Source of the DNA: Bacteroidales bacterium
GTDB lineage: Bacteria; Bacteroidota; Bacteroidia; Bacteroidales; F082
Direction: 5' to 3'
Assembly: GCA_015488735.1 (NCBI GenBank)
Contig: WFNG01000087.1
Coordinates: forward strand, 1-41,805
DNA: 41,805 nucleotides
A program made the translations under genes and the position numbers. The notes under the pieces were generated by a model. That model saw only the letters and a list, made by a program, of their open reading frames with translations. It was not told the origin of the DNA and searched no databases. Position 1 is the stretch's first letter. The number at the start of each line of letters is the position of its first letter. Positions 33,543-41,805 of the stretch are shown one piece after another.

Positions 33543-34745
33543 ATGGTACCGCTAAAAATACTTTTTATCTGTAACAAATCGCCCTGGCCGGCGATAGAAG
33601 GTGGCCCGATGGCCATGAACAATCTGATAGAAGGATTGATAGCTGCCGGAAATCAGGTGAAGGTAATTGCTGTGGATTCTGCTAAGTATCATGTTGAAGC
33701 GGAAGATATTCCCGATGATTACCGGAAAAAAACAGGAATTGAATTTGTTCACCTGGACCTTTCTGTTAAGCCTGTGCCTGCCATGCTAAATCTGTTTTCA
33801 AAAGAATCGTATCATGTGAGGCGGTTTGTTTCAATCGATTTTGAGGCTAAACTTATTGAAATCCTGCAAAAAGAGCAGTTTGATATCGTTCAGTTGGAAA
33901 CACTTTTTATGGCCCCTTACCTTGATGCGATCCGAAAATACAGCAGTGGAAAAATCGTTTTGAGATCGCACAATATTGAACACCTTATCTGGAAACGGAT
34001 ATTTCTTAAAAGTCGCAATCCGGTAAAGAGGTTTTATCTGAAACACCTTTTTTCTACACTCGAAAGATATGAAAAAGGAGTGTTAAACCGCTTTGATGGT
34101 ATTTTGCCCATCACCGAAAAAGATGCGACCTTTTTTAAAAATCACTGTAAAAAACCGGTGAAAACCATTCCGTTTGGCGTAAATCCTGAAGATTATCCAT
34201 TACGGGGCAACGAGCAACAGGAATTTGCTTTGTTTCATATTGGCGCTATGAACTGGATGCCCAACGAAGAGGGTATTCGCTGGTTTCTGAAAGAAGTATG
34301 GCCTGATGTGAGGGCAAAATTCCCCTTGTTAAAATTGTATCTTGCCGGTCGTGTTATGCCACGTTGGCTTTTGAACTTAAAGGAGAAAAATGTGGTTGTC
34401 CTGGGTGAAGTTCCTGATGCCCGCGCGTTTATTCTCTCAAAAACTATTTCCATAGCTCCGCTGTTTTCGGGTAGTGGCGTCAGGATAAAGATTATTGAAA
34501 GCATGAGCCTTGGGAAAGCCGTTATCTCTACAAGCACAGGAGCTGAAGGAATTGAATACACAGAGGGAAAAGATATTCTCCTTGCCGATTCGGCTGAAGA
34601 TTTTATAGCAGCCATTACCCGGCTTTATGAAAATCCCCACCAGGCCTTTAAGCTGGGAGAGAATGCCCGTAAACTTATGGAAGCAAAACATGATAACCGG
34701 AAAATAATTGAATATCTGGAGGCCTTTTATCGGAAAATTTTATGA
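33543..34745 (+). CDS. GT4 family glycosyltransferase
   Basis: About 400 residues from the ATG at 33543, 5 bases after the previous stop. An earlier in-frame ATG (33507) overlaps that gene and adds nothing family-like. The N-terminus LKILFICNKSPWPAIEGGP is the GT-B start of group-1 transferases. HNIEHLIWKR, PFGVNPEDYPL and SGSGVRIKIIESMSLGKAV are typical of the nucleotide-sugar half. No membrane segment is seen, so it is cytoplasmic or peripheral. Tight linkage to an LPS permease gene and another GT4 gene suggests cell-surface glycan synthesis. Donor unknown. Confidence 0.85.
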   Translation: MVPLKILFICNKSPWPAIEGGPMAMNNLIEGLIAAGNQVKVIAVDSAKYHVEAEDIPDDYRKKTGIEFVHLDLSVKPVPAMLNLFSKESYHVRRFVSIDFEAKLIEILQKEQFDIVQLETLFMAPYLDAIRKYSSGKIVLRSHNIEHLIWKRIFLKSRNPVKRFYLKHLFSTLERYEKGVLNRFDGILPITEKDATFFKNHCKKPVKTIPFGVNPEDYPLRGNEQQEFALFHIGAMNWMPNEEGIRWFLKEVWPDVRAKFPLLKLYLAGRVMPRWLLNLKEKNVVVLGEVPDARAFILSKTISIAPLFSGSGVRIKIIESMSLGKAVISTSTGAEGIEYTEGKDILLADSAEDFIAAITRLYENPHQAFKLGENARKLMEAKHDNRKIIEYLEAFYRKIL

Positions 34746-34765
34746 CATTTGTCTGATGCGAAAAA

Positions 34766-35950
34766 ATGCAGCCTATGAGAATTTTTGTTTTGCTTTCCAG
34801 AATTCCGTACCCGCTTGAAAAGGGAGATAAACTCAGGGCTTTTCATCAGCTAAAAGTACTCTCAAAAAAGCATGAAATAATTCTCTGCGCACTCAACCCA
34901 TTGTCAAAAGTCGACAAACAAAAAGCTTTTGAACAATTGCAGCCCTATTGCCGTTCTATTAATTTTATTGACTTACCTGCCTATAGCCGTGTCATGAATA
35001 TTATGAACGCTTATTTCTCCGGACTTCCTTTGCAGTCGGGTTATTTTTACAACCGACAGGCAGCAAAAAAAATAAAAGCACTTATAACAGAATATCAACC
35101 GGACTATCTTTTTGCACAGCTCTCGCGGACGGCCCGGTATCTTATGAATGTTCCCATTAAAAAAATGTTGGATTATCAGGATGCTTTTTCTTACGGCCTG
35201 AAACGGAGAGCCGAAAAAGCAGGGTGGCTGTTAAAACCCGTTTTTATGTTGGAACACAGGCGGATGGAAGCTTTCGAGAAAAAGATTTTTGACAATTTCG
35301 ATCATAAAATTATTATTTCGGAACAGGATCGAGACCTTATTCCGCATCCCGAAAAACATACCATAACAGTTATCCGAAATGGTGTGGACCGGTCGTTTTT
35401 TAAACCGCTCATGCGACGAAAAAAGCAGGAGATAGTCTTTATCGGCAATATGAACTACCCACCCAATGTTGATGCAGCCGTTTTTCTTGCCAAAGAAATA
35501 ATGCCGCTGGTGTGGCAGAAAAAACCTGAAATACGGTTGTTGTTGGCGGGGGCCAGTCCTCACGCCAGGGTTAAAAACCTTGAAAACAGCATGGTAACTG
35601 TAAGTGGATGGATGGATGACATCAGGGAAGCCTATGCCGGTTCCGAAATTTTTATTGCTCCCATGCGCATGGGTACCGGATTGCAAAACAAGTTGCTGGA
35701 AGCGATGGCTATGAAGATTCCCTGCATCACTACATCAATGGCCAATGCCGCCTTGAAAGCAAAAGAGAAAGAAGAAATCCTCACGGGAAATAGTGCAAAA
35801 GAATTAGCTGATGCGTTGCTTTTTTTACTGGAAAATGAAAAGGAACGCCAAAAGCTGGCAGAAAAAGCCTTTATCTTTGTAAAACAAAATTACGGCTGGG
35901 AGGAAGCGACCGTCCCAATGGAAAAACTTATACACGACACTTTTTTGTAA
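34766..35950 (+). CDS. GT4 family glycosyltransferase, EpsH1/XrtA-associated type
   Basis: The 394-residue GT-B protein opens with MRIFVLLSRIPYPLEKGDKLRAFHQ (from residue 4; an ATG there is an equally good start). This opening recalls the glycosyltransferases often found with exopolysaccharide/exosortase clusters. RNGVDRSFFKPL, FIGNMNYPPNVDA and MRMGTGLQNKLLEAMAMKIP form the donor-binding half. No exosortase is in the window. It lies 20 bases after the other GT4 gene and 26 before the SprT-like gene, so the group is likely co-transcribed from the promoter at 32006. It probably acts on a surface polysaccharide. Confidence 0.85.
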   Translation: MQPMRIFVLLSRIPYPLEKGDKLRAFHQLKVLSKKHEIILCALNPLSKVDKQKAFEQLQPYCRSINFIDLPAYSRVMNIMNAYFSGLPLQSGYFYNRQAAKKIKALITEYQPDYLFAQLSRTARYLMNVPIKKMLDYQDAFSYGLKRRAEKAGWLLKPVFMLEHRRMEAFEKKIFDNFDHKIIISEQDRDLIPHPEKHTITVIRNGVDRSFFKPLMRRKKQEIVFIGNMNYPPNVDAAVFLAKEIMPLVWQKKPEIRLLLAGASPHARVKNLENSMVTVSGWMDDIREAYAGSEIFIAPMRMGTGLQNKLLEAMAMKIPCITTSMANAALKAKEKEEILTGNSAKELADALLFLLENEKERQKLAEKAFIFVKQNYGWEEATVPMEKLIHDTFL

Positions 35951-35976
35951 ATACAGATACGTCATAGCTTATTTTT

Positions 35977-36603
35977 ATGAAAGAAAAAGAAATTTTGGCC
36001 ACCTATCTTCCCGAAGCAATGGTTGATCCGGTATTTGCCTGGATTGTCCGTCATCAGATACATTTAAAGATTACCCGGAGCAGGGTTTCAAAGCTGGGCG
36101 ATTACAGGCCGCCTCAAAGCCGGCAAGCTTATCATAGTATTTCTATAAACCATGATTTGAATCCTTATGCGTTTTTTATCACCTTTGTTCACGAGCTGGC
36201 GCATCTGCTAACGCATAAGCAGTACGGCAGAGAGGTGCAGGCTCACGGCAGGGAATGGAAAGCAAATTATAGTAAGCTGATGAAACCTTTTCTGGAAAAA
36301 AATGTTTTTCCTGCCGACTTGCAGCGAACAGTTTACCACCATTTGCGCAATATTAAAGCCTCCAGCTATGCTGATGCGGAGTTGACGCGCATGCTCATGA
36401 TGTTTGATGTTGGTAAACGCGAAACGCTTGTAGAGGATTTGAAACCCGGCGACCGGTTTTTTTTCAGGGACAACCGGAAATTTCAGATGATTGGAAAATT
36501 GCGGAAACGGTATAAATGTATAGAGCTGGATAATCAGCGCATTTTTTTGTTCCAGCCGCTTACGCCGGTTAAGATCTTGAATGGCGGAGATGGTAAATCC
36601 TGA
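35977..36603 (+). CDS. SprT-like zinc metalloprotein
   Basis: A 208-residue protein with the zinc-peptidase motif HELAH at residues 72-76 and a further histidine at 90 in QAHGREW, as in SprT-like and Spartan proteins. The C-terminal ~60 residues form a small beta-rich domain (GDRFFFRDNRKFQMIGKLRK split over ~158-180) in place of the usual zinc ribbon. Eukaryotic Spartan cleaves DNA-protein cross-links; the bacterial role is unsettled. It sits at the end of a glycosyltransferase group, probably for transcription only. A hairpin and a promoter separate it from manC. Confidence 0.85.
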   Translation: MKEKEILATYLPEAMVDPVFAWIVRHQIHLKITRSRVSKLGDYRPPQSRQAYHSISINHDLNPYAFFITFVHELAHLLTHKQYGREVQAHGREWKANYSKLMKPFLEKNVFPADLQRTVYHHLRNIKASSYADAELTRMLMMFDVGKRETLVEDLKPGDRFFFRDNRKFQMIGKLRKRYKCIELDNQRIFLFQPLTPVKILNGGDGKS

Positions 36604-36641
36604 TGGCTAATGCATAAGGGATGGCGTCCGGTTTTGAATTG

Positions 36642-36673
36642 ATTTCATGAAAATGAGGATATTTTCACGAAAT
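36642..36673. repeat. 13-bp inverted repeat just upstream of the manC promoter
   Basis: ATTTCATGAAAAT (36642-36654) and ATTTTCACGAAAT (36661-36673) are complementary at 12 of 13 positions around a 6-base loop. The second arm ends 4 bases before the -7 element, covering the region where RNA polymerase would bind. It may be an operator, or a terminator stem for the upstream group. Confidence 0.55.
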
Positions 36674-36677
36674 ACCT

Positions 36678-36685
36678 TATTTTTG
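36678..36685 (+). promoter_or_regulatory. -7 promoter element for manC
   Basis: TATTTTTG is an exact TAnnTTTG match, 20 bases before the manC ATG. Confidence 0.55.
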
Positions 36686-36705
36686 TTACACCTAAAAAAA
36701 TTACA

Positions 36706-37794
36706 ATGGATAATTATTATTGCGTAATAATGGCCGGAGGGGTTGGCTCCCGCTTTTGGCCCATGAGCAAAACAGTACATCCAAAACAATTTATGGATGT
36801 GCTTGGAACCGGAAAAACGCTGATTCAACTTACTTTCGACCGGTTTACAAAAATTCTTCCTGCAAAGAATATTTATATCGTTACCAACGAAATATACCGC
36901 GATCTTGTTTTAGAGCAATTGCCTGAAATTTCAGAAAATCAGGTGCTTTGCGAGCCTTCCAGGCGTAATACGGCTCCCTGTATTGCTTATGCAAACTACA
37001 AAATAAAAGAGGAAAACGAAGAGGCTGTTATCGTGGTGGCACCTTCTGATCATATTATTTTGAAAGAAGAGGAGTTTGTGAACGATGTGAAAACAGCCAT
37101 GGAAGCTGCCTCACAAAAGGACTGGCTGATCACTATGGGCATCCGCCCCAGTCGTCCGGATACGGGTTATGGCTATATTCAACGCGAATGCGATGATATA
37201 TACCCCAAGGACAACAGGTTGCATAAGGTGAAGACGTTTACCGAAAAACCCAACCTCGAAATTGCCAAATCATTCCTGGCCAGTGGTGATTTCCTCTGGA
37301 ATTCAGGTATTTTTATCTGGTCGCTGAAAAGTATTATGGCCGCTTTTGACAAGCATCTGAAAGATGTTAACCATCTTTTTGAAAAGGGTATCGGGAAATA
37401 TAATACGCCCGGAGAAACCGCGTTTATCAAAGAAACTTATGCGGTTTGTAAAAATATCTCCATCGACTATGGTGTAATGGAAAAATCGGAAAATGTGTAT
37501 GTTCTCAGTGTTGACTTTGGTTGGTCAGATTTGGGTACGTGGGGTTCGCTGTACACCATTCGGCAAAAAGACGAAAATGAGAATGCTGTAGTAGGGGATA
37601 ATGTCATGCTTTACGATACAAAAGATTGTATTGTTCACATGCCACAGGATAAACTGGTGGTTTTACAGGGCCTTGAAGACTATATTGTAGTGGAGCAAGA
37701 TGATGTTCTGCTGGTTTGCCGCAAAGTAGATGAACAGAAAATAAGACAGTTTGTAACGGATGTGAAAATAGAAAAAGGAGAAAGATTCGTTTAG
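36706..37794 (+). CDS. manC: Mannose-1-phosphate guanylyltransferase
   Basis: A 362-residue nucleotidyltransferase making GDP-mannose from mannose-1-phosphate and GTP. The N-terminal signature MAGGVGSRFWPMSKTVHPKQ (residues 9-28) carries the glycine loop and catalytic arginine/lysine. VAPSDHII, GYGYIQ, FTEKPN and WNSGIFIW follow in the expected order. Unlike many ManC proteins it lacks the C-terminal phosphomannose isomerase cupin. It supplies GDP-mannose for surface glycans made by GT4 enzymes. It may also use mannose-1-phosphate released by the GH130 proteins at 243 and 22351. Its TAG overlaps the stop of the convergent beta-propeller gene by 4 bases. Confidence 0.92.
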   Translation: MDNYYCVIMAGGVGSRFWPMSKTVHPKQFMDVLGTGKTLIQLTFDRFTKILPAKNIYIVTNEIYRDLVLEQLPEISENQVLCEPSRRNTAPCIAYANYKIKEENEEAVIVVAPSDHIILKEEEFVNDVKTAMEAASQKDWLITMGIRPSRPDTGYGYIQRECDDIYPKDNRLHKVKTFTEKPNLEIAKSFLASGDFLWNSGIFIWSLKSIMAAFDKHLKDVNHLFEKGIGKYNTPGETAFIKETYAVCKNISIDYGVMEKSENVYVLSVDFGWSDLGTWGSLYTIRQKDENENAVVGDNVMLYDTKDCIVHMPQDKLVVLQGLEDYIVVEQDDVLLVCRKVDEQKIRQFVTDVKIEKGERFV

Positions 37795-38876
37795 TTTTTT
37801 TGACCAGATTCTGTCCTTTTATTCACTGTTTTATATCCATTTGATCTTACAGTCCCCTTACGTTGGTATATTCTGATTTGTGCGCTGTTTTGTTCAGATT
37901 TCGGTACGGCAAGATAGAGGTATTTTTGTTGGGGAACGTAAAGTGATGTGCGTGCACCTTCAGCTGTTTTAATTCTGTCCTGAAGTTTATAGGTATCAGG
38001 GGTTTCCTGCCTTACAACCTCCAGATATCCGCCTCCGCACGAAATATAAAGCTGTTTTTTCTGTGCATCGTAATAGATATCATCCGCGTCGTGGTCTATT
38101 TTCAGGGTGGTTATCACTTTCATTGTTTGTGAATTGAATACCTTTAAGCGGGGTGGAAACCGAAATCCCACGAACAAACGATGATGCACGGAATCCAGGG
38201 CCATGGGAAAGTTTCCCAGACTGCTGATAAAAGTTGTTTTGTTTATTACCTTGTCCGTTTTCAGACTAATGGTTGCCAGTTCTCTGGCATCAGGAATATT
38301 CACAAAAATAAGAGAGTCCTGTTTGCTGATGCAAAATGCTTCCGGATGGTCATCTATCGGAATTTTTTTGATGAGCTGGTTGGTTTTTACATTCACCAGT
38401 CCGATGCCACCACTTCCGTATGCCACATAAACCACCCCCGAAATAGCATCGTATCGCAAATTGTCTGCATCGTCTCCAAAATTGATCGTTTTTTCCAGTT
38501 GATAATTTTGCGCATTGTAAATGTATAGTTTGCCGGTTCCTGCTGTAGAGACGAATAATTTGTTCAGCCCGGGAATATACAATGCCCCTTGCGGATGATC
38601 CAGCCCTGTAATGCGATGGACAATCTTTCCGGTTTTTAGATCCAGCACGATGATAGAATTATATCCCAGTGCCGAGAAAAAAAGACGGTGATTTTCCAGG
38701 TCTATGGAAAGATGGTCTATCCTGCCGCTGATATTGGGTAATGGTATTGTTTTAATAAGTTGTAAATCAGGGTTGTTTCCGCTCTCCGCACGGACATTTG
38801 TTGTACAGCCGGCAGCAACAAGCGTGAAAATAAAAAGCAGGAATACCGGTGTGAAAAATATATTAAAACGTTTCAT
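37791..38876 (-). CDS. YncE-like beta-propeller lipoprotein
   Basis: A 361-residue protein with a lipoprotein signal (VAAGC, C24). A run of ~40-residue repeats follows, of the form 'LDLKTGKIVHRITGLDHPQGALYIPG', 'YNAQNYQLEKTINFGDDADN', 'VNVKTNQLIKKIPIDDHPEA' and 'FNSQTMKVITTLKIDHDADD' (quoted in parts). This is the YVTN/YncE seven-bladed propeller pattern. Such proteins are periplasmic or surface binding scaffolds with no proven enzyme activity. It lies downstream of gadB with a 33-base gap and could be read from the same transcript, though no functional link is evident. Confidence 0.82.
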   Translation of the reverse strand: MKRFNIFFTPVFLLFIFTLVAAGCTTNVRAESGNNPDLQLIKTIPLPNISGRIDHLSIDLENHRLFFSALGYNSIIVLDLKTGKIVHRITGLDHPQGALYIPGLNKLFVSTAGTGKLYIYNAQNYQLEKTINFGDDADNLRYDAISGVVYVAYGSGGIGLVNVKTNQLIKKIPIDDHPEAFCISKQDSLIFVNIPDARELATISLKTDKVINKTTFISSLGNFPMALDSVHHRLFVGFRFPPRLKVFNSQTMKVITTLKIDHDADDIYYDAQKKQLYISCGGGYLEVVRQETPDTYKLQDRIKTAEGARTSLYVPQQKYLYLAVPKSEQNSAQIRIYQRKGTVRSNGYKTVNKRTESGQKN

Positions 38877-38909
38877 GGTTTATGCGATTATGTTTGTGGC
38901 TTATTTCCA

Positions 38910-40301
38910 TCAACAAATATGCTTATGAATTTGATTGGAGTTGTTCTTTTTATGTTCTGTTTTCTTCTCACTTACAAGTTCTTTTGCATATCGCTGCATA
39001 TCCTGTATCAGCATATCGGCCATATCATGACTAAAATTTTCTTTGATAACAATGCGCAAAACATCAACATTATCGGCGTTTGCTGGCAGCGAGTATGCCG
39101 GGACAATCCAGCCCCTTTCCCGTAATTTATCGGACAACTGAAAAACGGTGAACTCATTTTTGTTTTTCACGGTTAGTGCCATAATCGGCAGCTTAATGTC
39201 TTCATTTATCAGTTGGAGGTTTCTTATTTTTTTGATTTTAGAAGCCAGATAACGGGCGTTTTGTAAACTGTTTTCCATAATATGCCTGTATCCCTCCTTC
39301 CCCAGCCGAAGCAGGTTGTAGTACTGGGCAATCATCATGGCACTTCCGCGTGAAAAATTGAGTGTATAAGTCGCTTCCTGACTTCCGAGGTAGTTAACAT
39401 AAAAAATCAAATCTTCAGGAAGATCCAGTTTGTCGCGCATAACCAGCCAGCCCACACCCGGATAAACCAATCCGTATTTGTGTCCGGAAACGTTGATGGA
39501 ATGTACATGCGAAAGCCGAAAATCCCATTTAAAATCAGGATAGAGGAAAGGCAGGATAAAACCACCGCTGGCGCCATCTACATGGATGGGGATATGCCAG
39601 CCTTTTTCTTTCTCTATTTCTTCAAGCATACTGTTTATCTCTTCAACCGGGTCAATCTGGCCTGTAAAAGTAGTTCCCATAACAACCCCCACACAAATGG
39701 TGTTCTCATCAATACGGCTTCTGACTTCCTCCTGGGTTATGGTAAACCGGTCTTTTTGCATGGGAATGATGCGCATTTCCACATCAAAATACCGGGCAAA
39801 TTTTTCCCACACCACATGAACATCTGCGCCAATTACCATATTCGGATTTTGGGTAGATTTTCCCTGTTTTTCCCTGTTTTTCCTCCATGTCCATTTATGT
39901 GCCAGCAATCCCAGCATAATGGCCTCGGAAGAACCAATGGTGACTGTTCCGATGTATTCTTTACTTTCGGGTGCGTGATACAGCCGGGCCAGCATGTTGA
40001 TGACCCGCTCCTGAATTTTCCCGGTTTGGGGATATTCATCCTGGTCCACCAGATTCTTGTTCAATGTGTCCAAAATAAGTTTTTCTGCCTGCGGTTCCAT
40101 CCAGGTGGTGACGAATGTGGCAAGATTCAATGCCGGATTTCCATCAATATTCAGCTCATCATGAATCAGCTGATAGACCACATCGGCATCCATTCCTTCC
40201 TCTGGCATCTTAAAGCGCGGAACAGGTTTGGTAAAAAACCGGTTAGCATAAGTTGTTGATATTTCCTCTTTTTTGTCAATTGGTTTCTTTTTGGATAGCA
40301 T
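38910..40301 (-). CDS. gadB: Glutamate decarboxylase
   Basis: The 463-residue PLP enzyme is close to E. coli GadB in length (466). Visible motifs are [13 protein letters not shown], the substrate/cofactor loop [11 protein letters not shown] (121-131), HVDGASGGF with D242, and [18 protein letters not shown] with Schiff-base lysine K275. It converts glutamate to GABA and CO2, consuming a proton; in many bacteria this gives acid resistance. The usual antiporter GadC is not next to it. Instead an MFS gene overlaps its start by 26 bases. Glutamate could come from dipeptides handled elsewhere in this window, but this is speculation. Confidence 0.94.
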   Translation of the reverse strand: MLSKKKPIDKKEEISTTYANRFFTKPVPRFKMPEEGMDADVVYQLIHDELNIDGNPALNLATFVTTWMEPQAEKLILDTLNKNLVDQDEYPQTGKIQERVINMLARLYHAPESKEYIGTVTIGSSEAIMLGLLAHKWTWRKNREKQGKSTQNPNMVIGADVHVVWEKFARYFDVEMRIIPMQKDRFTITQEEVRSRIDENTICVGVVMGTTFTGQIDPVEEINSMLEEIEKEKGWHIPIHVDGASGGFILPFLYPDFKWDFRLSHVHSINVSGHKYGLVYPGVGWLVMRDKLDLPEDLIFYVNYLGSQEATYTLNFSRGSAMMIAQYYNLLRLGKEGYRHIMENSLQNARYLASKIKKIRNLQLINEDIKLPIMALTVKNKNEFTVFQLSDKLRERGWIVPAYSLPANADNVDVLRIVIKENFSHDMADMLIQDMQRYAKELVSEKKTEHKKNNSNQIHKHIC

Positions 40302-41523
40302 AATTATCTGATTTAAATTTGTTTTGAAAAATACTTAACAGAATAGCAATACCGGAAAACAGAATTCCGAAATACATAATTACCGGATAGCCCATTGACG
40401 CAACAAGAAATCCGCCGATGGCCCCTCCCAGCACATTGTCGATACTTTGAAATGAATTGGCAAGTCCCAGTGCTTCTCCGCGTTTTTTTTCATCTGTAAC
40501 TTCTACTACGCTAATATTCATCCCTGTTGAAATAAATGCCCACGAAAAAATCATAAGCATAAAGCCAAAGATGCCGATAAAATAAAATGGTGTCCACATG
40601 CCGGTTAGCATAAGAATAAAACTTAACGCGTAAGATAAAATTCCAAGGTTCATTGTAAAAAAGGAACTCTTTTTTCTGGCTATTTTTCCGGCAGTGATAA
40701 ACAAAATAACGCCAACTGCTGTGCTGAGGGAATATATTAGTGAGGCCCCCGTTGTACTTAAATGGAAAGCCTTTTTCATAAGCAAAGGATACATGGCATA
40801 AACCGGCGCGGGTGCCAGCATGACAATAATCCAGCGTATATTTAAAAATAAAAGTGCTTTGTTTTTAAAATTCAACAGATGTTTCCATTGAATGTGTCCG
40901 TGGAAATAACCATTGAAGATTTCGGCAAAATGTAGTTTTGGCCGCATTAGGCTGAAATGAATATGATGATGGGTAGCCTTTGCCCGGTGATGTCTGTAAA
41001 AAGGCAGGTAAGCCAATATAGCTGCCAATAAAAAGGGAAGTGCTATTATTGCCCTGGCATAAACCGCGGTAACGAGCAGTCCCACAACGGTTCCGAAAGT
41101 CATAAAAGCCTGCATCTGGGCTATATATTTATCCCATAGTTCTTTTGGGTAGGTGTTGGTAATCATAACGCTGGCATAGGTGAAGATGCTGGCTGTGAAT
41201 GTTCCAAATACGAAAGCAAGAGGTATCAGAAATTTTCCGTTAAGCAAAACAATAGCCAGCCAGCCTACAAAGGAAAGCAGTGTCCCCGTAAAAATCAAAT
41301 TGTTCAGCCTGAATTTAGGTGTAAGATGCCCCCACACAATGGCTCCGGTGGCGATACCAAGATTTATCATGGCAAAAGTCAGCCCGGCACGTGCGGTAGT
41401 TTTGGCAAGCAGTGGCAACGACACGATGCCAATGCCCCACACTACCCCGTTTACAATGCTGAAAGGCAGGGATAAATAGTAGAAGTTTGGCTTTTTCATC
41501 AAGGGTTGTTTTTCGTCCGGCAT
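40276..41523 (-). CDS. MFS transporter overlapping gadB
   Basis: About 415 residues from the chosen ATG at 41523. A longer start at 41559 is possible, but the extra 12 residues are not membrane-like. Twelve hydrophobic segments are visible in two halves, joined by a His/Lys-rich loop ([14 protein letters not shown], about 200-215). The second half holds [21 protein letters not shown] and [10 protein letters not shown], an MFS-type turn. The stop lies inside gadB (26-base overlap), so translation of the two is probably coupled. Genes coupled to gadB usually carry glutamate/GABA exchange, but the substrate here is unknown and other drug- or sugar-type roles are equally possible. Confidence 0.82.
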   Translation of the reverse strand: MPDEKQPLMKKPNFYYLSLPFSIVNGVVWGIGIVSLPLLAKTTARAGLTFAMINLGIATGAIVWGHLTPKFRLNNLIFTGTLLSFVGWLAIVLLNGKFLIPLAFVFGTFTASIFTYASVMITNTYPKELWDKYIAQMQAFMTFGTVVGLLVTAVYARAIIALPFLLAAILAYLPFYRHHRAKATHHHIHFSLMRPKLHFAEIFNGYFHGHIQWKHLLNFKNKALLFLNIRWIIVMLAPAPVYAMYPLLMKKAFHLSTTGASLIYSLSTAVGVILFITAGKIARKKSSFFTMNLGILSYALSFILMLTGMWTPFYFIGIFGFMLMIFSWAFISTGMNISVVEVTDEKKRGEALGLANSFQSIDNVLGGAIGGFLVASMGYPVIMYFGILFSGIAILLSIFQNKFKSDNYAIQKETN

Positions 41524-41578
41524 TTTTTTTGTAAAGTTAATGTTTTTGGAAAAACACATTCTGGAAAAGCATGCCTGT

Positions 41579-41805
41579 TTATCTCAAAACGGCCAGTGCT
41601 GCTTCATAATCAGGTTCGTCCACAATTTCCGGGACCTGCTGTGTGTAAACTACTGTTCCTTTTTCATCGAGGATTACAACAGCTCTTGATTCCAGATTGG
41701 CTAGCGGGCCATCGACAATTTCTACCTGATAATTTTCTCCGAAGTTCCCATTTCTGAAATCGGATAATGTTTCCACGTTATTTAGTCCTTCTGCACCGCA
41801 GAACC
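41579..41805 (-). CDS. tpx: Thiol peroxidase, C-terminal part (5' end outside window)
   Basis: The frame stays open to the window edge and encodes FCGAEGLNNVETLSDFRN, then FGENYQVEIVDGPLANLE and VVYTQQVPEIVDEPDYEAA (quoted in parts). This matches the second half of Tpx, an atypical 2-Cys peroxiredoxin. The cysteine in FCGAEG is the resolving cysteine; the peroxidatic cysteine lies outside the window. It reduces hydrogen and lipid peroxides, using thioredoxin. The MFS gene starts 55 bases after its stop. Confidence 0.93.
   Translation of the reverse strand, partial: FCGAEGLNNVETLSDFRNGNFGENYQVEIVDGPLANLESRAVVILDEKGTVVYTQQVPEIVDEPDYEAALAVLR

Noticed and set aside
37791-37794. Four-base overlaps of convergent stop codons here and at 21181-21184
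   Set aside because: The shared TTAG/CTAA is an economical arrangement common in compact genomes and carries no further signal.
39480-40259. 259-codon open frame on the plus strand inside gadB
   Set aside because: Antisense shadow of gadB, whose PLP lysine, DGAS and length are all normal. The shadow has no recognisable domain.

Overview
The window comes from a member of the Bacteroidota, most likely Bacteroidales or Marinilabiliales. The evidence is a SusC/SusD pair, a type IX secretion (T9SS) C-terminal sorting domain, TAnnTTTG-type -7 promoter elements, an ExbB/ExbD/ExbD operon with an extra membrane protein, and Bacteroidota-type XseA and asparaginase sequences. Gene density is high. No gap between genes exceeds 300 bases; the longest is about 277 bases (8903-9179). 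I saw no CRISPR array, insertion sequence or phage gene. The only RNA gene I found is one tRNA-Ser(GGA).

Region 1 (1-10670) holds the end of an alpha/beta hydrolase, a long GH130 mannoside phosphorylase-like protein, a large T9SS-exported NlpC/P60 protein, a cytoplasmic L-Ala-D/L-Glu-type dipeptide epimerase followed closely by an alpha-oxoamine-synthase-like PLP enzyme, a convergent NhaC-family transporter, and an exported PBP4-type D-Ala-D-Ala carboxypeptidase.

Region 2 (10784-20404, all minus strand) is the most striking part. In transcription order it reads: diaminopimelate decarboxylase (lysA), NlpC/P60 lipoprotein with SH3 domains, dipeptide epimerase with a Tat-like leader, SusC, SusD, and LD-carboxypeptidase with a Tat-like leader. 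These activities form an almost complete route for taking up peptidoglycan stem peptides across the outer membrane, trimming them in the periplasm, and using the diaminopimelate. I infer a peptidoglycan-peptide utilisation locus, built like a polysaccharide utilisation locus but with peptidases in place of glycosidases. An ACT-domain protein of unknown function is divergent from lysA.

Region 3 (21181-25541, minus strand) is a GT4 / GH130 / GT4-fusion cluster that may make and phosphorolyse a mannoside. A mannose-1-phosphate guanylyltransferase lies further along at 36706.

Region 4 (25711-37794, plus strand) is mostly housekeeping: xseA, xseB, tatD, type I asparaginase, tRNA-Ser, the ExbB/ExbD energy-transducing operon closed by a strong terminator, an LptF/LptG-type permease, two GT4 glycosyltransferases, a SprT-like protein and manC.

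Region 5 (37791-41805, minus strand) holds a beta-propeller lipoprotein, glutamate decarboxylase overlapping an upstream MFS transporter gene, and the C-terminal part of thiol peroxidase, cut by the window end. The ExbB/ExbD operon could energise the SusC importer, and manC could recycle mannose-1-phosphate released by GH130 enzymes. Both links are inference.
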